From Stenotrophomonas sp. MMGLT7 (lineage in GTDB: Bacteria > Pseudomonadota > Gammaproteobacteria > Xanthomonadales > Xanthomonadaceae): DNA of 64,000 nt. Shown here piece after piece: positions 45,028 to 54,223 of this stretch. Where the stretch lies: contig NZ_JAJOZS010000005.1 of assembly GCF_021168555.1 (NCBI RefSeq), forward strand, positions 237,524 through 301,523, read 5' to 3'. Position numbers and translations under genes: made by a program. Below the pieces are notes generated by a model, which saw only the letters and a program-made list of their open reading frames with translations, was not told where the DNA came from and made no database searches. Positions within the stretch are counted from its first letter, which is position 1. Each line of letters starts with the position of its first letter.

Positions 45028-46506
45028 ATGGAACCGAAGAAGAACGATCTCGGCGCATGGGGCAGGAAGTACGGGCTCCTGCTGGCTGTCTTGGTACTGC
45101 TTGCGGTGTGGCTGCTGCCGACGCCGGAGGGGATGCAGCCCGTCCAGCACCAGATGCTCGCCATCTTCTGCGGCATGGTCGTGCTGTGGATCACGCAGTG
45201 CGTCAGCTTCGCCACCAGCGGCATCATCCTGATCCCCGTTCTCTACCTGTGGGTCGGCAACGCCACCGGCGCGGTCGACGCGTCCGGCCACCTGGTCCGC
45301 TCGGCCGACTTCGCGCTGGCCGGCTACGGCACCTCCTCGCTCTGGCTGCTGGTCGCCGGCTACATGATCTCCACCGCGATGATCGCCACCGGCCTGGCCA
45401 AGCGGCTTGCCCTGCTGATGCTCAAGCGCTTCGGCAAGACCCCGTTCGGGGCGACGCTGTCGCCGATGATCGCCGGCCTGATACTGGCGCCGCTCACGCC
45501 CTCCAACACCGCCCGCTGCGCGGCGATCCTGCCGATCGTCGAGGGCGTGGCCCAGGCCTACAAGCTGGAGAAGGGCAAGAGCAACTTCGGCAAGGTGCTC
45601 TACCTGGCCAACATGTACTCGCACTCCACCACCGCCGGCGCCTTCCTGACCGGGACGATCCCCAACCCGGTCGCCATCGGCATGATGCTCGGCGCCATGG
45701 GCGGGGTGGTATCGAGCCAGACGAGCTGGGGGTTCTGGGCGATCGCGGCGTTCCCGACCAGCTTCGTGCTGCTGATCGCGACGATCTACCTGCTGTTCTG
45801 GCTGTTCCCGTCGGAGATCAAGGAACTGCCCGGCGGGTTGTCCTACATCGACGTCGAACTGGCGGCGCTCGGCCCGGTGTCGGCCAGGGAAAAGCGGGCG
45901 CTGGGGTACTTCATGCTGGCCCTGCTGCTGTGGTCGACGGACATGGTCCACCACCTCAACTCGACCATGGTCGCGCTGCTGGTATCGGCGCTCATGCTGC
46001 TGCCCCGCTTCGGCGTGCTGAGCTGGAAGGAGGCCCAGCAGGGCATCCCGTGGGACCTGTTCGTGTTCTTCGGCGGCGTCATCACGCTGAGCGGGATCAC
46101 CACCACCACCGGCGCCTTCGCCTGGGTCATCAACAGCGTGATCGGCGGCCTCGGCCTGGAAGGCGTGTCCATGCTGCCGTTGCTGATCGCCTTCATGGGC
46201 TTCCAGATCTTCAGCCATGTCATCTGGTCGACCACCACCGCCATGGCCGGGGTCATGATCCCGATCTACATCGGCATCGCCCAGGCGTTCGGCTTCCCCA
46301 TCGTCGGCTTCGTCCTGCCGCTGGCCATCCTCGGCTCGTACGCATGGTTCCTGCCGTTCAACACCATGACCAACATCATCATGTACGGGCCGGGGTACTT
46401 CACCGTCGCCGAGCAACTCAAGTCCAGCATCCTGCTGGGACTCATCGCATGGGCCCTGTGGGCGGTCACGGCCCTCACCTGGTTTCCGCTCATCGGCCTG
46501 TACTGA
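45028..46506 (+). CDS. DASS-family anion:sodium symporter
   Basis: The 492-residue inner-membrane carrier has about 11-13 hydrophobic helices. DASS signatures are the two pseudo-repeated motifs APLTPSNTARCAAILPI (an SNT motif) and the later HVIWSTTTAMAGVMIPI, plus PWDLFVFFGGVITLS. The family imports dicarboxylates, tricarboxylates or sulfate with Na+. It is followed 67 bp later by the two UxaA-type lyase subunits, so its substrate is probably the hydroxy-acid or sulfonate they use. A LysR regulator lies downstream. Confidence 0.9.
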   Translation: MEPKKNDLGAWGRKYGLLLAVLVLLAVWLLPTPEGMQPVQHQMLAIFCGMVVLWITQCVSFATSGIILIPVLYLWVGNATGAVDASGHLVRSADFALAGYGTSSLWLLVAGYMISTAMIATGLAKRLALLMLKRFGKTPFGATLSPMIAGLILAPLTPSNTARCAAILPIVEGVAQAYKLEKGKSNFGKVLYLANMYSHSTTAGAFLTGTIPNPVAIGMMLGAMGGVVSSQTSWGFWAIAAFPTSFVLLIATIYLLFWLFPSEIKELPGGLSYIDVELAALGPVSAREKRALGYFMLALLLWSTDMVHHLNSTMVALLVSALMLLPRFGVLSWKEAQQGIPWDLFVFFGGVITLSGITTTTGAFAWVINSVIGGLGLEGVSMLPLLIAFMGFQIFSHVIWSTTTAMAGVMIPIYIGIAQAFGFPIVGFVLPLAILGSYAWFLPFNTMTNIIMYGPGYFTVAEQLKSSILLGLIAWALWAVTALTWFPLIGLY

Positions 46507-46573
46507 AGGCGCGGCTCCCGGCGATCCGTCTCCGGGAACGACGCGGAAACCGCACCACCTGAGGAGTATGGAG

Positions 46574-46840
46574 ATGCTTAGAAGATCACTCGTCGTCAGT
46601 CCGAAGGACACGGTGGCCGTCATCCTCGAGGACGGCCACCGGGGAGACACGGTGCGTACCGCCGATGGCGACATCGTCCTGCTGGAGGACGTCGAGTTCG
46701 CGCACAAGTTGGCCATCGTTGACCACGCCGGAAGGCAGCCGGTCATCAAGTACGGGCACGAGATCGGCTACGTCGATCAGGCAACACCCAAGGGAAGCTG
46801 GATCCACAGTCATAACCTGCGTTGCGACCGCGGTACCTAG
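46574..46840 (+). CDS. UxaA-family lyase, small (SAF-domain) subunit
   Basis: The 88-residue protein equals the N-terminal SAF domain of altronate/galactarate dehydratases and the small subunit (SuyA type) of sulfolactate sulfo-lyase. The SAF marks are VVSPKDTVAVILEDGHRGD, EFAHKLAIVDHAG, VIKYGHEIGYV and GSWIHSHNL, where the last histidine would help bind the metal. I use the ATG at 46574, 7 bp after GAGGAG; the ATG at 46568 is too close to that site. The large subunit follows after a 226-bp palindromic element. The substrate is not determined. Confidence 0.82.
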   Translation: MLRRSLVVSPKDTVAVILEDGHRGDTVRTADGDIVLLEDVEFAHKLAIVDHAGRQPVIKYGHEIGYVDQATPKGSWIHSHNLRCDRGT

Positions 46841-47066
46841 GGTGCGTCATCCACTGCCGAGCGGGCCGCGTTGGACCTGCATGGCCGTCAGAGCCTGCCC
46901 CGCGGCGCCGGATGGCGGCCATGCAGGCCCAACCCGAAGGACCGCGCCTGCGCGCACCCGGGACGGCGTCATCGCTCGGGCGTGGATGCACATCCACTTC
47001 CTCCCTCTTCCTTGCCCCAGGCGCGCGCAGGAGCGGCGCGACCTGCCCGGCAATGGATGACACACC
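46841..47066 (+). repeat. Palindromic element with 30-bp terminal inverted repeats
   Basis: The left end (46841-46870, GGTGCGTCATCCACTGCCGA and onward) pairs with the right end (47037-47066) at 25 of 30 positions. Inside, TTGGACCTGCATGGCCG (46871-46887) pairs with 46916-46932 with one mismatch. The element begins at the base after the small-subunit stop and ends 2 bp before the AAGGAG of the large subunit. It looks like a miniature mobile element that has inserted exactly between two subunit genes. Confidence 0.8.
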
Positions 47067-47082
47067 CCAAGGAGACATGATC

Positions 47083-48306
47083 ATGAAATTCATGGGCTAC
47101 AAGCGTCCGACCGGAAGGGCCGGGATCCGCAATCACATTGCGATCATCCCTTCCGTCTTCTGTGCGAACACGACCGTGGCGCGCATCGCCGCGCAGGTCG
47201 AGGGATCGGTGGCGCTGCGCCACCCGGTGGGGTGTGCGCAGGTGGGTTACGACCTGGAGATGACCGCGCGCACCCTGAAGGCGATGGGTACGCACCCCAA
47301 CGTGGCCGGGGTGCTGGTGGTGGGATTGGGCTGCGAGCGCTTCAAGCCTGCCGAGCTCTACGACAGCATCAAGGCCTCGGGCCGGCCGGTGGAGATGCTG
47401 GTGATCCAGGACGAAGGCGGCTCCACCAGGACCATCGAGGACGGCGTGAGGATCGTCCGCGCGATGGTCGAGCAGGCACGCGCGGCCAGGCGCGTGGAAT
47501 GCGACATGTCCGAGCTGATCGTCGCGCTCAAGTGCGGCGGCACCGACGCCACCAGCGGCCTGGCCGCCAACCCGACCCTGGGCGCGATGTGCGACAGGCT
47601 CACCGCCCTGGGCGGCAGCGCGATCATCTCCGAGCTCAACGAACTGCTCGGTACCGAGGACCTGCTGGCGGCGCGGGCGATCAACGAGGAGGTGGCGGTC
47701 AAGATCTACAACGCCATCTACGAGATCGAGGAAGTCCTGCGCAGCGCCATCGACCCGCGTTTCCCCAGCCGCAATCACCTCATCTCGCCCGGGAACTTCG
47801 ACGGCGGCGTGAGCTCGATCGTCGAGAAGGCGCTCGGCGGCTACCACAAGTCCGGCAGCTCGCCGATCGTGGACGTGCTGCAGTACGCCCTCCCGCCCCG
47901 GCTCGACCAGCACGGCATGTTCGTCATGAACTACGAAAGCCACGACGGCGAGGTGGTGACCGGCATGGTCGGCTGCGGTGCCCAGCTCGTGGCCTTCACC
48001 ACCGGGCGGGGAAACCCGACCGGCTTTCCGATAGCGCCGGTGCTGAAGGTCACCGGCAACGCCAAGACCTTCCAGAAGATGCGCGAGCACTTCGACTTCG
48101 ACGCCAGCCCGGTCATTTCCAGGGAGGCGCCGTTCGAGGAGACCGGCGCGGACTTCCTCGACATGGTGATGCGCGTGGCCAATGGCGAACAGACCGCCTC
48201 GGAGAAGTTCGGCAGCGACGAGCTGTTCTGCGTTGCCCGGCGCCAGGGCCCGCAATCGGTGATCGAGGAGCGGCGCAAGCGCGTGGATTCCTACTGCCCT
48301 GCCTGA
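47083..48306 (+). CDS. UxaA-family lyase, large (catalytic) subunit
   Basis: The 407-residue protein matches the C-terminal domain of altronate/galactarate dehydratases and SuyB of sulfolactate sulfo-lyase. It starts MKFMGYKRPTGRAGIRNH and carries RHPVGCAQVG, GLGCERFKP, LKCGGTDATSGLAANP and MVGCGAQLVAFTTGRGNPTG. The conserved cysteines and the CGG(T/S)D motif are seen across the family. The ATG at 47083 has AAGGAG at 8 bp; the ATG at 47077 would be too close. The split subunit arrangement and the DASS transporter fit SuyAB or another hydroxy-acid lyase. The substrate is an inference. Confidence 0.85.
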   Translation: MKFMGYKRPTGRAGIRNHIAIIPSVFCANTTVARIAAQVEGSVALRHPVGCAQVGYDLEMTARTLKAMGTHPNVAGVLVVGLGCERFKPAELYDSIKASGRPVEMLVIQDEGGSTRTIEDGVRIVRAMVEQARAARRVECDMSELIVALKCGGTDATSGLAANPTLGAMCDRLTALGGSAIISELNELLGTEDLLAARAINEEVAVKIYNAIYEIEEVLRSAIDPRFPSRNHLISPGNFDGGVSSIVEKALGGYHKSGSSPIVDVLQYALPPRLDQHGMFVMNYESHDGEVVTGMVGCGAQLVAFTTGRGNPTGFPIAPVLKVTGNAKTFQKMREHFDFDASPVISREAPFEETGADFLDMVMRVANGEQTASEKFGSDELFCVARRQGPQSVIEERRKRVDSYCPA

Positions 48307-48727
48307 CCGCCGGTTCCGGGGCGGGCCCGGTCTCCATCGGCCTGCGGCCGGTGGCGGTCGGGTGGCGGCGGCGGATTCCTTCCGCCGCGGGTGCCGTCGT
48401 CCGGGAGGCGACGGGCCGGACCATCCCCGGGTGTCCGAAGCCAATGCCTTTCGAGGCCTTCGGGTGTCTGGAGATTGCAGATCGCAGCGCTTTCCCTGCG
48501 CAGTCGCACAGGGAGGGCCTCGGCTCGCCATCACCGGATCCGCCCGCGGCGGGCCGAGGCCCGCCCGATACCAGTGAGCGACGACGATCTCCCGAGGCAC
48601 TCCCGTCTGGCGCCTTGCTCGGCCGGATGACGTAGCAGGCGGGATCGCGGGCCGGAGCGCGTCCCGATGCCTCGCGGTCTTCCCTGCGCCATGCCGATCC
48701 GCCGGAGACAGCGATGCGGGCGGTCGA
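48307..48727 (+). other. Intergenic region between convergent lyase and LysR genes
   Basis: No gene is supported in these 421 bp. The open frames have no family resemblance and no repeat-family member was recognised. A terminator would be expected here, but none with a clear stem and T-run was seen. Confidence 0.5.
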
Positions 48728-49684
48728 TCAGGTCTGCCCGGCGGCAACGGCGCACCCGGGCTCGCCTTGCGGGACGCGGGCCGGGCCCCTGGAGTCCTGG
48801 CCTCCCATGTCCGTGAGGCGCTGCCAGAAGCGCTCGGCGGTCCAGGTCAGCCGAGCGCGCGGCCGGAACAGGCGTATCTCGATCGGGATCTCCTCCAGCG
48901 GTCCCTCGATCCTGGCCAGGCGGCCGTCCGCGATGTCGTTGGCGACCAGGCTCAGCGGCGACCACGCCAGCCCGTGCCCGTAGCGCGCCATCGTCACCAG
49001 CGCGGTGGCCAGGTGCGAGGAAAAGCACGGCTGCGGCAGCGGCGGCTGCCCCGTCTCGTTCCAGGCGGCCGCCAGGATGCGTCCCATCCACGACGTGGCC
49101 GAATAGCCCAGGTAGGGCACCGGCTCCCCGGCCCCGGACGCGGCCAGCGACGGCTTCGCCACCGGGACGAGCACGTCATGGCCGAGCAGGATCGAATGGA
49201 AGCGCTGGTCCGGCAGGCCGACCGGGACCTTCGGATGGTGGTGGCAAAGCAGGAACTGCACGTTCCCCTCGATCATCCGCTGCTGGCAGCTGATCATGAT
49301 GTCGGCCGTGAGCTGCACCGCGGCCATGAATGGCGCGGTGCCCTTCATCCGGTGCAGCCATTGCGGGAAGAAGCTCAGCGACAGCGCCTGCGTCGATGCG
49401 AACCGCAGCGTGTCCGCAGCTGATTGCGCCGCGGTGCGCGCATCCTCGCGCCCGGCCTCGAGCTGGCGCAGCGCTTCCTCGGCGAACGGCTTGAGCCGTT
49501 CGCCGGCCGCCGTCAGTTCGATCGAATGGGTCCGCCTGTCGAACAGGGGCGTGCCCACCCATTCCTCCAGGCACTTGATCCGCCGGCTGAGGCCGGCCTG
49601 GCTGATGGCACGGCGATCGGCCGCGCGGGAGAACCCTCCCGAACTGACGACCGCCAGGAAATCCTTCAGCCAGATCGTGTCCAT
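48728..49684 (-). CDS. LysR-type transcriptional regulator
   Basis: The 318-residue protein has an N-terminal winged helix-turn-helix (about residues 3-62; FLAVVSSGGFSRAADRRAISQAGLSRRIKCLEEWVGTPLFDR in the classical LysR layout). A periplasmic-binding-protein-like effector domain follows (about 90-300). It starts at MDTIWLKDF (49684). It lies convergent to the DASS/UxaA-type genes and divergent from the kinase gene. It may control either; the catabolic module is the more natural target. The inducer is unknown. Confidence 0.9.
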   Translation of the reverse strand: MDTIWLKDFLAVVSSGGFSRAADRRAISQAGLSRRIKCLEEWVGTPLFDRRTHSIELTAAGERLKPFAEEALRQLEAGREDARTAAQSAADTLRFASTQALSLSFFPQWLHRMKGTAPFMAAVQLTADIMISCQQRMIEGNVQFLLCHHHPKVPVGLPDQRFHSILLGHDVLVPVAKPSLAASGAGEPVPYLGYSATSWMGRILAAAWNETGQPPLPQPCFSSHLATALVTMARYGHGLAWSPLSLVANDIADGRLARIEGPLEEIPIEIRLFRPRARLTWTAERFWQRLTDMGGQDSRGPARVPQGEPGCAVAAGQT

Positions 49685-50078
49685 CGCCTCGTTCCAATCG
49701 TTCACGGGGGCAATGCCAGGGCATCCATGCGAGGCACTCGCCCGCCCCGGCTCCCGCACGATCGCGGTGCATGCGCGGGCCGGGGCGGCATGCTGCCATC
49801 TTCGGCCGGTGCGGGGAGGCGGACAATGATCCAGGTCAACCCGGACCTTCCGAAGCGGCATGGCGGCCCGGATCGCGCGCAGGGATTCATGGCACATGCC
49901 GCAGCGTCCGCCATCCCGCCGCGGCGGCCGGCGCCGGCAAGCCGCTGGCGTCGCGCCACGGAAGTCCGCACGGCTGCCGCACGGACCCTCCGCATGCCGG
50001 CAGCGGCCGCGCAGGCCGGGTTCTGCAATTCACGGGGTGGATCGCTAGACTGGCAGCCGCCCCACGAGGAATCGCCCC
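49685..50078 (+). other. Divergent intergenic region upstream of the hybrid kinase
   Basis: These 394 bp separate the LysR and hybrid-kinase starts. Both promoters should be here. I recognise no repeat family and no clear operator. The GAGGA before the kinase TTG is at about 50065-50069. Confidence 0.5.
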
Positions 50079-53000
50079 TTGCTTTCGAGCTGGCTGCTGT
50101 TCGGTGTTTCGGTCTGCTATGCCGCGCTGCTGTTCGGCGTGGCGTGGTGGGGCGACCGCCATCCGCTGTATCCGAACCGGCCGTGGCTGCGGCCGGTGGT
50201 CTACAGCCTGGCACTGGCCGTGTACTGCTCGTCGTGGACCTTCTATGGCGCGGTCGGCACCGCGGTGCGCCATGGCATCGGCTACCTGCCGATCTACATC
50301 GGCCCGCTGCTGCTGCTGCTGTTCGGCTGGCGCATCATCGAGCGCCTGGCGCTGATCGCGCGCAGCCAGAACACCGTCTCCATCGCCGACTTCATCTCCT
50401 CGCGCTACGGCCGCTCGCAGCGGCTGGCCGCGCTGGTGGCGGCGATCGCGCTGGTCGGCGTGGTGCCGTACCTGGCGCTGCAGTACAAGGCGGTGGCGAT
50501 GAGCGTGGAGGTGCTCAGCGGGCGCGGCGGCGGCGCAGGCTTCTGGAGCGACCCGGCGTTCTACGTGGCGCTGCTGATGGCCACGTTCGCCGCGTTGTTC
50601 GGCACCCGCCAGGTCGATGCCACCGAGCACCACCACGGCATGATGCTGGCCATCGCGCTGGAGTCCATCGTCAAGCTGGCGGCGATGGTGGCGGTGGGCG
50701 TATTCGCCTGGCTGCTGCTGGGCAGCCGCCAGATCGACGCCGGCGCCGCCACCCGCACCCTGTTCGAGAACGCGCCGCCGGTCGGCTTCATCGCGCAGAC
50801 GCTGCTGAGCTTCCTGGCCATCGTCTGCCTGCCGCGGCAGTTCCACGTGGCGGTGGTCGAGTGCGGCGACGTCGGCGACATCCGCCGCGCGCGCTGGATG
50901 TTCGGCATCTACCTGGTGCTGATCTCGGCCATGGTGGTGCCGCTGGCCGCCGCCGGCGTGGCGCTGTTCGGGGCCGGCGGCAGCGTGGCCGACGATGCCA
51001 TGGTGCTGGCGCTGCCGATGGCCGGCGGCCACAACGTGCTGGCGCTGGCGGCGTTCGTGGGCGGGTTCTCCGCCGCCACCGGCATGGTCATCGTGTCCTC
51101 GATCGCGCTGGCGACGATGATCAGCAACGACCTGGTGATGCCGCTGCTGCTGCGCCGTACCGGCCACAGCGTCACCGCCTCGGCGGTGGCCTCGCGGGTG
51201 CTGTGGATCCGCCGCCTGGCGATCGCGCTGCTGGCGCTGATGGCGTACGGCTACTACCGCGGCAGCAGCGACGACAGCAGCCTGGCCTCCTACGGCCTGA
51301 TGGCCTTCGCCGCGGTGGCGCAGTTCGCTCCGGGCGTGATCGGCGGGCTGTACTGGCGCGGCGCCAGCCGCCGCGGGGTGGAGGCGGGCATGGCGCTGGG
51401 CTTCGCCACCTGGATCTACACCCTGCTGCTGCCGGCGCTGACCCAGTCCGGCTGGCTGCAGGCCGACTGGCTGCAGCAGGGGCCGTTCGGCATCGGCTGG
51501 CTGCGGCCGCAGCAGCTGTTCGGCATGAGCGGCTGGGACCCGCTCACCCACGGCACGTTCTGGTCGCTGCTGATGAACATCGGCGCGCTGATGGTGGTGT
51601 CGGCGCGCTCGCGGCCGAGCGTGGACGAGCGCCTGCGCGCCGCGCCGTTCCTCGATCCCTACGCGCAGCGGCCGGCGGTGGCCGGCATGTGGCCCGGCCA
51701 CGTGCGCGTGGGCGACCTGCTGGCGCTGGCCGAGCGCGTGGTCGGCCAGCGCCACGGCCATCGCGCCTTCAGCGAGCAGGCGCAGCTGCTGGGCCGCGAG
51801 CTGCAGACCGGCGCGGTGGCCGACCGCGCCTGGGTGCAGTTCACCGAGCGCCTGCTGGCGGCCTCGATCGGCGCGGCCTCGGCGCGGCTGGTGCTGACCA
51901 GCCTGCTGCGCGGCTCGGGCATGGACCTGGGCGAGGTGGTGGCGGTGCTCGACGAGGCCGGCCAGGAGCTGCGCTTCAACCGCGAGATCCTCTCCACCAC
52001 GCTGGAGAACATCAGCGCCGGGGTCAGCGTGGTCGATCCGGAGATGCGCCTGACCGCGTGGAACCGCCGCTACCAGCAGATGTTCGGCTATCCCGACGGC
52101 ATGCTCTACGTCGGCCGCCCGGTGGCCGACCTGATCCGCTACAACGCCGAGCGCGGCGAGCTGGGCGAGGGCGACGTCGAGGACCAGATCGACCGCCGCA
52201 TCCGCCACATGCGCGCCGGCACCCCGCACGTGTTCGAGCGCACCCGCAGCGACGGCAAGGTGATCGAGATGCGCGGGCAGGCGCTGCCCGGCGGCGGCTA
52301 CGTCACCAGCTACAACGACATCACCGACTACAAGCGCGCCGAGAAGGCGCTGCTGGAGGCCAACGAGACGCTGGAGCAGCGCGTGGCCGAGCGCACCCGC
52401 GAGGCCGAGATCGCGCAGCAGTCCAAGACCCGCTTCCTGGCCGCGATCAGCCACGACGTGCTGCAGCCGCTCAATGCGGCGCGGCTGTTCACCTCGGCAC
52501 TGCGCGACGCCCACGGCCAGAGCGAGGAGCAGCGGCACCTGGCCGAACGCATCGATGCCTCGCTGCGTGCGGCCGAGGAACTGCTCGACGGCCTGCTCGA
52601 CGTCTCGCGCCTGGACGCCGGCGGCCTGCGCCCGAGCATCGACGAGTTCGATGCCAGCGTGCTGCTGCGCGAGCTGGCCGCGCAGTACGCGCCGGTGGCG
52701 GCCGGGCGCGGCCTGCAGCTGCACGTGCATGCACGCAGCATGTGGGTGCGCAGCGACCGCCGGCTGCTGCGCCGGGTGATGCAGAACTTCATGGCCAACG
52801 CGCTGCGCTATACCCGCAGCGGCCGCATCGTGCTCGGCATACGCGGCCGCGGCGACCAGGTGGAACTGCAGGTATGGGATACCGGACCGGGCATCCCGGC
52901 CCACCACATGCGGCAGATCTTCGACGAGTTCCAGCGCTACCAGCAGCCGTTCGACTGGGGCGAGCAGGGCCTGGGCCTGGGCCTGTCGATCTGCCAGCGC

Positions 53001-53543
53001 ATCTCGCGCGTGCTCGGCCACGACCTCAAGGCGCGCAGCGTGGTCGACAGCGGCAGCATGTTCTCGATCGTGGTGCCGCGGGTGGCCGCGCATCCGGCCC
53101 CGGTGCCGGCCACGCCGGTGCGCTCGCGCGCGGAAATGTCCAGCGGCGAGTCGCTGGCGGGGTTGCGCGTGCTGTGCGTGGACAACGACCGCGAGATCCT
53201 GGACGGCATGCGCGCGCTGCTCGGCCGCTGGCAGGTGCAGGTGATCGCGGCCACCACCGTCGACGAGGCGCTGCGCAAGGTCCACGAGCGGCCTGACGTG
53301 ATGCTGGTGGACTACCACCTGCACGACCGCCTCGACGGCCTGGACACGCTCGATGCCCTGCGCAAGGCCACCCCGCAGCCGATCCCGGGCGCGTTGCTGA
53401 CTGCCGACGGCCGCGACGAGGTCAAGCAGCTGGCACGCGAGCGCGGCTACCGGCTGCTGACCAAGCCGGTCAAGCCGGCCTCGCTGCGCGCGTTCCTGTC
53501 GGTGTTCCACGATTCGGCGCGGGCGGCTGGGCCGAATTTCTGA
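50079..53543 (+). CDS. SSF-domain hybrid sensor histidine kinase (CrbS-like)
   Basis: The 1154-residue membrane kinase has a sodium:solute symporter-like domain of about 12-13 helices (1-530), a linker, and a PAS domain of the PAS_7 type (about 620-740; VSVVDPEMRLTAWNRRYQQMF). HisKA follows, with H792 (FLAAISHDVLQPLNAARLF), then HATPase (870-990; NALRYTRSG, DTGPGIP, GLGLGLS) and a C-terminal receiver with D1078. I use the TTG at 50079, preceded by GAGGA. In Vibrio and Pseudomonas, CrbS with CrbR switches on acs. The cognate LuxR regulator and acs lie 3.3-4.1 kb away here, so the same role is likely. Confidence 0.93.
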   Translation: MLSSWLLFGVSVCYAALLFGVAWWGDRHPLYPNRPWLRPVVYSLALAVYCSSWTFYGAVGTAVRHGIGYLPIYIGPLLLLLFGWRIIERLALIARSQNTVSIADFISSRYGRSQRLAALVAAIALVGVVPYLALQYKAVAMSVEVLSGRGGGAGFWSDPAFYVALLMATFAALFGTRQVDATEHHHGMMLAIALESIVKLAAMVAVGVFAWLLLGSRQIDAGAATRTLFENAPPVGFIAQTLLSFLAIVCLPRQFHVAVVECGDVGDIRRARWMFGIYLVLISAMVVPLAAAGVALFGAGGSVADDAMVLALPMAGGHNVLALAAFVGGFSAATGMVIVSSIALATMISNDLVMPLLLRRTGHSVTASAVASRVLWIRRLAIALLALMAYGYYRGSSDDSSLASYGLMAFAAVAQFAPGVIGGLYWRGASRRGVEAGMALGFATWIYTLLLPALTQSGWLQADWLQQGPFGIGWLRPQQLFGMSGWDPLTHGTFWSLLMNIGALMVVSARSRPSVDERLRAAPFLDPYAQRPAVAGMWPGHVRVGDLLALAERVVGQRHGHRAFSEQAQLLGRELQTGAVADRAWVQFTERLLAASIGAASARLVLTSLLRGSGMDLGEVVAVLDEAGQELRFNREILSTTLENISAGVSVVDPEMRLTAWNRRYQQMFGYPDGMLYVGRPVADLIRYNAERGELGEGDVEDQIDRRIRHMRAGTPHVFERTRSDGKVIEMRGQALPGGGYVTSYNDITDYKRAEKALLEANETLEQRVAERTREAEIAQQSKTRFLAAISHDVLQPLNAARLFTSALRDAHGQSEEQRHLAERIDASLRAAEELLDGLLDVSRLDAGGLRPSIDEFDASVLLRELAAQYAPVAAGRGLQLHVHARSMWVRSDRRLLRRVMQNFMANALRYTRSGRIVLGIRGRGDQVELQVWDTGPGIPAHHMRQIFDEFQRYQQPFDWGEQGLGLGLSICQRISRVLGHDLKARSVVDSGSMFSIVVPRVAAHPAPVPATPVRSRAEMSSGESLAGLRVLCVDNDREILDGMRALLGRWQVQVIAATTVDEALRKVHERPDVMLVDYHLHDRLDGLDTLDALRKATPQPIPGALLTADGRDEVKQLARERGYRLLTKPVKPASLRAFLSVFHDSARAAGPNF

Positions 53544-53946
53544 TCCTGGGACGCCGGTAGCTGGAGACCGGCGTTCCGTTCGTGAGCGGATCTCGGAGGC
53601 GGTCCACCGTCCCGCATCGCCATACCGTCATCGCCGCCCGGCACCAGGCGTTCGCGGGGTTTTTCCTTCGGCCGCGATCGCCGGCGGCCGTGGGGTCCGG
53701 CGCCTGTGATGAGGCGGGTGGGATGCAGGGCACGGATGCGTTCCGCCGGACCGCGGAACGGCTGGAATCGAAGCGGCGATCGTCGGAGAATCGGCTGGGA
53801 AGAGGCCAGATGCGGGTCCGGCGCGATGGGCATGCCGGTCGTCGGCATCCGTGTGGCCGCGGCCTGACTTGCGGTGGGAAATAGGGAAAGGGAAACGGGT
53901 TCGGTTCTACGAGCCGGCGCCGGTTACTGATTGGAGCCAGGGACCG
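53544..53946 (+). other. Intergenic region after the hybrid kinase gene
   Basis: These 403 bp show no supported gene. The only faintly familiar piece is GGAATCGAAGCGGCG near 53763, related to a motif in the composite intergenic repeats. The right end is AT-richer than average (GGGAAATAGGGAAAGGGAAA) and may hold the promoter of the small gene at 53947. Confidence 0.5.
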
Positions 53947-54171
53947 ATGGGCATGTGGATCTTCTTGGGCGGATGCATCGTAGGGGCGGTCGTCGGCGTG
54001 GTCGTCATGGCGATCTGCGTGGCGGGCAGGTTCGACGAAGGCTTCGAGGCAGGCGACGCGGCGCGCGAGCGCCCCGCCGGCCGGTGTGGCGAGATCGCTG
54101 CGGGGGCACGGATCGAGACCGGCCCCGGGTGCGATCCCACGGCGGCGAAAGTGCGGCGTCCGGCTGGGTGA
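53947..54171 (+). CDS. Small single-pass membrane protein, hypothetical (74 aa)
   Basis: It begins MGMWIFLGGCIVGAVVGVVVMAICVAG, one membrane helix near the N-terminus. A soluble tail follows, RFDEGFEAGDAARERP. This resembles small one-helix proteins of the DUF3789 type, in which an N-terminal helix is followed by a short acidic part. I used the ATG at 53947; 53953 is also possible. GGAGCCAGGG upstream is a loose ribosome-binding site. It is convergent with mntP. Function unknown. Confidence 0.5.
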   Translation: MGMWIFLGGCIVGAVVGVVVMAICVAGRFDEGFEAGDAARERPAGRCGEIAAGARIETGPGCDPTAAKVRRPAG

Positions 54172-54223
54172 AACAGTGGCGTGGCGGGGACCCGGCACCT
54201 GCGCGTGGGTCGCGCCGGCGCGG

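Noticed and set aside
49424..53296. 1290-codon plus-strand frame overlapping the hybrid kinase
   Set aside because: Other-frame shadow of the kinase with Arg/Gly/Ala runs; the kinase frame has all motifs.
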